Below, in pieces: positions 58,808 to 64,000 of a stretch of DNA of 64,000 nt. Every line of letters starts with the position of its first letter. Position 1 is the first letter of the stretch. This DNA is from Neelides folsomi (Eukaryota > Arthropoda > Collembola > Neelipleona > Neelidae), in the NCBI GenBank assembly GCA_034687125.1, contig JAQGBZ010000137.1, forward strand, positions 62,001-126,000, in the 5' to 3' direction. Made by a program: the position numbers and the translations under genes. Below the pieces are notes generated by a model, which saw only the letters and a list, made by a program, of their open reading frames with translations, was not told the origin of the DNA and did not search any database.

Positions 58808-61800
58808 ATGAGCTCTTCGGCTCCCCGCCCTGGCGCCAACCGACAGGACCACACCATTTACACTCGACCCTCCGGCCTAGTAGGACGGATGACTCCCAAT
58901 CTCAACAATAATAATAAACCCAACAAGTTCGACATGGCACTCGACCTCACTCTTCTCTCGCCTCCGTCTACGCCACCAACTAAAGATCTTTTTTACAAGG
59001 TTAGTTCCATTTTTTTTATTTTTTTTAATTTGTTAACAAATGATTTTTTAAAATAGAGTTTATTAATTAATTGAGGTTATTTAACAATTTATATGTATGA
59101 AATATAAATATTTCCATCATATTCCAAGTTCAACTCATAGAATAATCATCAGCTTTAGGCCCCAAAATCATTGAATTGAATTTATTCTACATTCTACATA
59201 ATATAGTTATTGTGACGAATAGAAAGTACTTGTCGAGTCTCCTTGACCTGACACGCGTCCCTTATACTTTAATGGAGAATATGGAATTTCATATAGCTAT
59301 ATAGCAGCTAATATGATTTAATTAGAAAAATTGTAAAAAAACCTGATGAATTCTCATCAATTTGGGGCGAATGAGGACGAAGTGAACTTTGCTCTCCTTT
59401 CCTATAATACATTATTACATTATCCCTTACACATGTTGATTAGTTATTTATAATTACGGCTCAAAGTCTCGTTTATTTTCATTAGGTTTATCTTTTGAAA
59501 TTCCTAAGCTGACGATCAGTGAACTTTAGTGCTCTGATCAACAATACATCCATAAGTACTCCACTTTTATTCTTTAACTATTTATTGATTCATTAATTAT
59601 ATTTTTTAATGAAAAATTGAAAACTATTGACTAGATTCGGCATAATTTTAAATACAAAGTATTTGTAATTATGGTCGCTGAAAAGGCTAGATCAAGCTAG
59701 TAAGATTATAAGTATAGTCAGCACTAGATGATTCTAGTTTAGGCATTTTGCATACTTATTTCTAATTCTCATTTTCTCATGAAGGAGTCATATATGAGAG
59801 CAAAGAGCAAATTGGGAGTTAGTTTAAACAGTGACTTCTAATTTTACTCCCTATAACGTTTAGTTGTAATAAAATCATGAGATTGTGTAAATTGATATAT
59901 TTGTCAGATTGACTGAACTCTCCATTGGGAGTCATTGAATGGATTCACAAGTTAATATTCGAGACGCATTGTTAGAGATTTAACCATCATATTTAGAATA
60001 GGGTTAATTATTATCCGTATCAGGAGAGCCACGCGGTGTATTCGTGATGGAAAAGTCTGTCCAAGTACGTAGTTTAGCTAATGCATGTAGACATACAATG
60101 TGTGTATCTATTTCTACGTCCTAATATGACACTCATGAGGGCTGGAGGAGGAAATAATAACGTTCATATTTCATCCCGGTCCATTAGTCTATCGTGTAAT
60201 GTAACGGGTGAATCAGGGAAGTTCATTCATAGTCCACATTTATCATTATCACCTTTGTCCCACCGGACTCGTCCTCTCCTGTTCATTTCGCAACCATGAA
60301 TGGCCCTCATGCTCATCTCTTCCGCACATCCAGAACAAAGATCACTTTAGCCCTTCCTCATTCCCTTTGTATAAAGATAACCGAAAAATTAATACATTAA
60401 ATATTTAGATATAAATTAATAATTAAGTATATTTATTATAGCCGGAATATTCTGGAAATATTTATAATTATAATTATACAGCATTAGAATATATTTTTAC
60501 ACTATAATTGTTATATTATACAGTATGTATTTACAGTACTATTTTATAATTTATGCTTATGTTTAAAAAGAACGACAGTGATGGAGAAAATGATGCTGTG
60601 AAGACACTTCTTTCCTTCACAAACCCAAGGCGTTTGATTGAGATCGCTTATACTCCGCAAACATCCGACGCTGAAGAGTCTGAAGAAGAACCGACGGCAC
60701 TTGACCTCGTGAAAAGTAAACAGCGTGTGTCTGTTATAATGCTCGCCCATGCAGATGGAACGTGTGAACCGGCTGACATTCCTTACGGTCGGCCCAATGC
60801 TGAACCGATAAAAGAACTTCCTCCACCGGAGGCCTTGCCGAGCCGCAAAACAAACGGGTCGGAGATGACGAGTGGTCACCGGGACAAGAATATTCCTTCT
60901 GACGGGGGCGTGGTGGATTTGACCGGGCAGTTCCCGGTCACCACTCGCGCCCCAGTATTCTATCCTCAACCTTCGAATCTCCCTATGCTTCACGCACAAG
61001 CAAGTAAGTGACAAAAGTCCAAAGTTCTTCATTCTAGGTCATGTTTTTCTATGTGTATTATTTAAATAGTCCAAAGACAATATTTTTATAGTTTACGGAG
61101 TTCATGATGATTTGAAAAAATAGCTCTATTTTTATTAATCCCTATTATTGGGACATTAGTGTCTAAATAACTATTATATTAATAATTATTTTTATATTTA
61201 CATTTACATTTACCTAAATACTAAATAGAATTGTATTTTAATAAATGTTAAATCATAATTCCGAAAATTTAAAAAAAATAATGTTAAAATTTAACAACTT
61301 TCAACTTATATTATGTAAGTACTGGATAATGGGTTGAAACTTAAAACTGTTAAAAGTTGTGCCTAATTGTAAATTAAAAATCAGGCCCACCCAGTATAAG
61401 TACCATATTAGAAATTAAATCGCGTTTCAGAAAATAATTATTTAGATATGATAAAGTAATGATTAACGATTATTTTTTTATAAATATGTATCATAAATAT
61501 TAGAAATATAATTTAAGGTATATTGTATTTGTATTACATGATTCTATTCTTGATATTTAAATGTTTTTTGAACTAACTAGGTCAGATGAATAGTATTCGA
61601 CCTATAGCTATAGCGCCGAAGATGATGCCGATCATGACACTACTTCCAGTAGGTCAGCAAAATCCCGGTGGGCCAATTTTCTACGTGCCGTCGGGAGTCA
61701 TGAAGGAAGGCGGAGAAGGTGTGAACTTTCTTCTCCCAACACTTCCACTTCCGCAACAAGTTGGAAAGAACCAGGAACGTCGGAGGACGTACTGTTGCAT

Positions 61801-62422
61801 TCGGGACAACTGTGGGAAAACTTACTTCAAGTCTTCTCACTTGAAGGCTCATGAACGAACTCACACAGGTAATGTCACACTTCATTTTATAATTATTACT
61901 CACTCAAAGTTTTATTCGCCATATCTTTATCCTGTGGTTCAAAGTTTGAGAGTTATCTTCAGTGGCATTTTAAAGATAACAATGATTTATTCTGCAGGTG
62001 AAAAACCATTTGCTTGTGTTTGGGAGAATTGCGGACGCCGATTCTCACGTTCAGATGAACTTTCACGTCATCGCCGTACTCACACTGGAGAAAAGCGATT
62101 TCAATGCAGCGTTTGTTCCAGACGATTCCTTCGTTCTGACCACTTGGCCAAACATAACAAACGACACATAAAGGAACAAAGGAAACCTATTACTCGGTAA
62201 AATCAATCCCATTTAAATATTTAAATTAATAAACATTTTCACTTCTCTCCCAAATATTTCTTATATTTATTTACCACGCAGAAAATATATGAGCAAATAA
62301 TTGAAGAATTGTATTTTATTTAATTTAGAGAAACGCAGATTGCTCCAGCTTATCGATTTTATTTGCCACCTCCTCCTCCTCAGGCTATTCAACATTACTC
62401 TATGAATCAAATGAGGGTCTAA
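58808..62422 (+). CDS. KLF10: KLF10/11 (TIEG, cabut-type) zinc-finger transcription factor, 401 aa
   Basis: Five exons: 58808-58999, 60571-61003, 61581-61868, 61998-62196, 62329-62422 (1206 nt); intron 1 is 1.57 kb. The N-terminus has [15 protein letters not shown], resembling the short proline-directed/SID-like start of TIEG proteins, then DAVKTLLSF. Three C2H2 fingers: [24 protein letters not shown] (about 280-303), [23 protein letters not shown] and [21 protein letters not shown], with TGEKP/TGEKR linkers. The [12 protein letters not shown] and [12 protein letters not shown] contacts are the KLF/Sp DNA-reading residues for GC/CACCC boxes, and the order and spacing match KLF10/11 and insect cabut best. 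A short PPPPPQ-containing tail ends the protein. KLF10 versus KLF11 cannot be distinguished outside vertebrates. Confidence 0.93.
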
Positions 62423-63448
62423 TTACAAATTGGCCTAATGAATGAACGTTCCACAACAATGGGCGTTTTAGTAGAAAAATGAAACCATTTTTTCTAGATT
62501 TGCTTTTCATTCATTTATATCTTATATTCATCTTTTTAGGCATTCATTTCAATTCTAATTAAAATGTAAATAGCCGAACTTGGAAATGGGATTAAAATAG
62601 GCCGCTGTGGTCACACAGTTCAATTAAATACAACATGGGGTATAAAATTAGAGGAGGTGAAAGTGGAAGCATCACACAAAAATATAAACACACATTTCTC
62701 GAAGGAATAGGAAAACCTTGGTACTTTTTGTTCGTTTGATAATGATTTGGAATATGACTGGCTGATAGCGACACAATGGAAGGCCTTCATCAAATACAAA
62801 GCTAGTCATTAAACAAAAGTCAAAAGTACAAGGTGTTATTTATTTTATGTAAACTTTTATTATTTTACGAGTAGAGAACTTTCAAAATCTATATTTTGAT
62901 ATTATAACTAGCTTATAAATGCAATATGCAAAAATATTCAATCTTACAAATAAGACATTGATGAAATTACTAAAAAATCATTAGGAATCAGAGATATTTA
63001 ACGTTCTACGCATCTCAACTTCAAAATTCTCATAAATAGTTACGTCGTGATTAAAATATTTTTGAAATGAACAAAATATTTGTTAAACAAACTACATTAA
63101 ATTTAATTTTAACTATTTACATATATCTGTGTTTATACAAATCATTGTGATGTTTTATATTAAATAAAGGCGATATTAAATGAAATGGTTCTTAATTTAA
63201 TTTAACTATAATTAACATTCAAAGTATGCATCACAAAGTTACCTAATCATAAACCTATTAATATTATACAAATGTTAAAGAAGTAATCGATTATAGGGCA
63301 AATGGAACAAGTGATTTTATTCATTATCATATTATCATTATCAGCATTTAAGATCCGTCATATTTATTGACATAATTGGGTCCAATTCTTAAGATTAATA
63401 GATCTGTACTTTAAGTGCAGAAATGGCTGAATGTCAGCGTAGGAAATT
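62423..63448. other. Convergent intergenic region, no gene seen
   Basis: AT-rich 1 kb between the 3' ends of the KLF gene (+) and the hnRNP K-like gene (-). Nothing recognised. Confidence 0.4.
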
Positions 63449-63833
63449 TTAAAATGCCTTTCCACGATCTCCATGTTCTTTCACACTGTAAATTTAAAAA
63501 ACTCAATTTAACTCAAAATAACAATATAATGCTTGCAAATAATAAGAAACAACTACATAAAATATACCTAACTATTCAATGTATTTATGTATTGATTAAC
63601 TCAAATATCGATTATTGAAAAAGTAATTTTAATAAATTAATTAATCTAATTAAATAGTAATACCTTTGCTGAAGCAAATATTGTGCCATACGAATTTGCC
63701 CAGAAGCTCCAGCAATTGTAATTATTCTCTCAGTTGCTCCAGGCACTGCCTCTCCGATCGTGATACTTGCTCCAGATTCCTCACGAATTCGTCTAATCCT
63801 CGAACCTCCACGTCCAATTATCGCCCCAGCATA
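63449..63833 (-). CDS. HNRNPK: hnRNP K/PCBP (bancal)-like RNA-binding protein, 3' end; continues past the right edge
   Basis: Two exons are visible: 63664-63833 and the terminal 63449-63485. The larger one encodes the third KH domain: [20 protein letters not shown] carries the KH GxxG loop (GRGG), then [22 protein letters not shown] and AQYLLQQ, closely following hnRNP K KH3. The last exon adds [15 protein letters not shown], the equivalent of the vertebrate C-terminal tail. Binds C-rich single-stranded RNA/DNA through the KH folds; acts in transcription, splicing and translation control. The two upstream KH domains and the start are outside the window. Confidence 0.9.
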
Positions 63834-64000
63834 CTGGATCCGTTAAAGTAATTCAATTGAACGTCAACTTAACTCGATCAATGTTTCAATGTAGGTCAAA
63901 TAATGTAATTTCATAAATTGGTTTAAAAGGATCATTAATGATCCAAAGAATCCAAACAAAAATAAATTACTATCCATATAAAATAAATTAAAAAAATTCA

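Noticed and set aside
60544-61032. 162-codon minus-strand open frame
   Set aside because: Antisense shadow of KLF exon 2, whose + frame joins flanking exons in phase.

Overview
This is nuclear DNA of a multicellular animal. It is AT-rich, and its genes are split into many short exons separated by introns mostly of 50-150 bp with clean GT-AG borders (one GC-AG exception). There are no operons, ribosome binding sites or prokaryotic features. The gene set (a cabut/KLF10-type zinc finger, a pipsqueak-type HTH protein, harmonin, an hnRNP K/bancal-type KH protein, Tc1-type transposon debris) suggests an arthropod or close relative. A crustacean such as a copepod was considered, but the species cannot be fixed from the sequence. 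Exon borders below were read by hand. In every complete model the exon lengths sum to a multiple of three and the frame stays open.

Layout, left to right. 1-296: 3' part of a Myb/SANT-like DNA-binding protein gene, followed by a 186 bp MITE. 981-3638 (-): a 12-exon acyl-CoA synthetase of the 4CL/luciferase family. 3970-4525: an internally deleted Tc1-like transposon. 6364-9814 (+): a 13-exon ZYG11/ZER1-type Cullin-2 substrate receptor. 10941-12458 (+): Aurora kinase. 13982-15872 (-): tetraspanin. 17354-18509 (+): a psq plus CENP-B HTH protein with an acidic tail, probably a domesticated transposase. 18700-29387 (-): a harmonin (USH1C) homologue with two PDZ domains and long introns. 29388-39217: a roughly 10 kb gene-poor stretch with one 782 bp TIR element. 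39218-43161 (-): a cilium/flagellum MSP-domain protein, CFAP65-like. 43873-45087 (-): a coiled-coil protein resembling centriole factor Ana2/STIL. 45924-47805 (+): CNPPD1 cyclin-fold protein, divergent from the previous gene. 48754-49921 (-): a small secreted protein. 52725-53311 (-): a small single-pass membrane protein. 54422-57555 (+): ODAD4/TTC25, an outer dynein arm docking factor. 58808-62422 (+): a KLF10/11 (cabut)-type zinc-finger factor. 63449 to the right edge (-): 3' end of an hnRNP K-like gene.

The genes are mostly unrelated neighbours. Four of them (ODAD4, the MSP-domain protein, the Ana2/STIL-like protein and harmonin) belong to families working in cilia, centrioles or actin-based sensory protrusions, so the organism probably makes motile axonemes somewhere, for example in sperm. 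The most unusual loci are the transposase-derived psq/acidic-tail protein, the two-PDZ harmonin without its N-terminal and third PDZ domains, three separate non-autonomous TA-flanked elements, and two small orphan membrane or secreted proteins.
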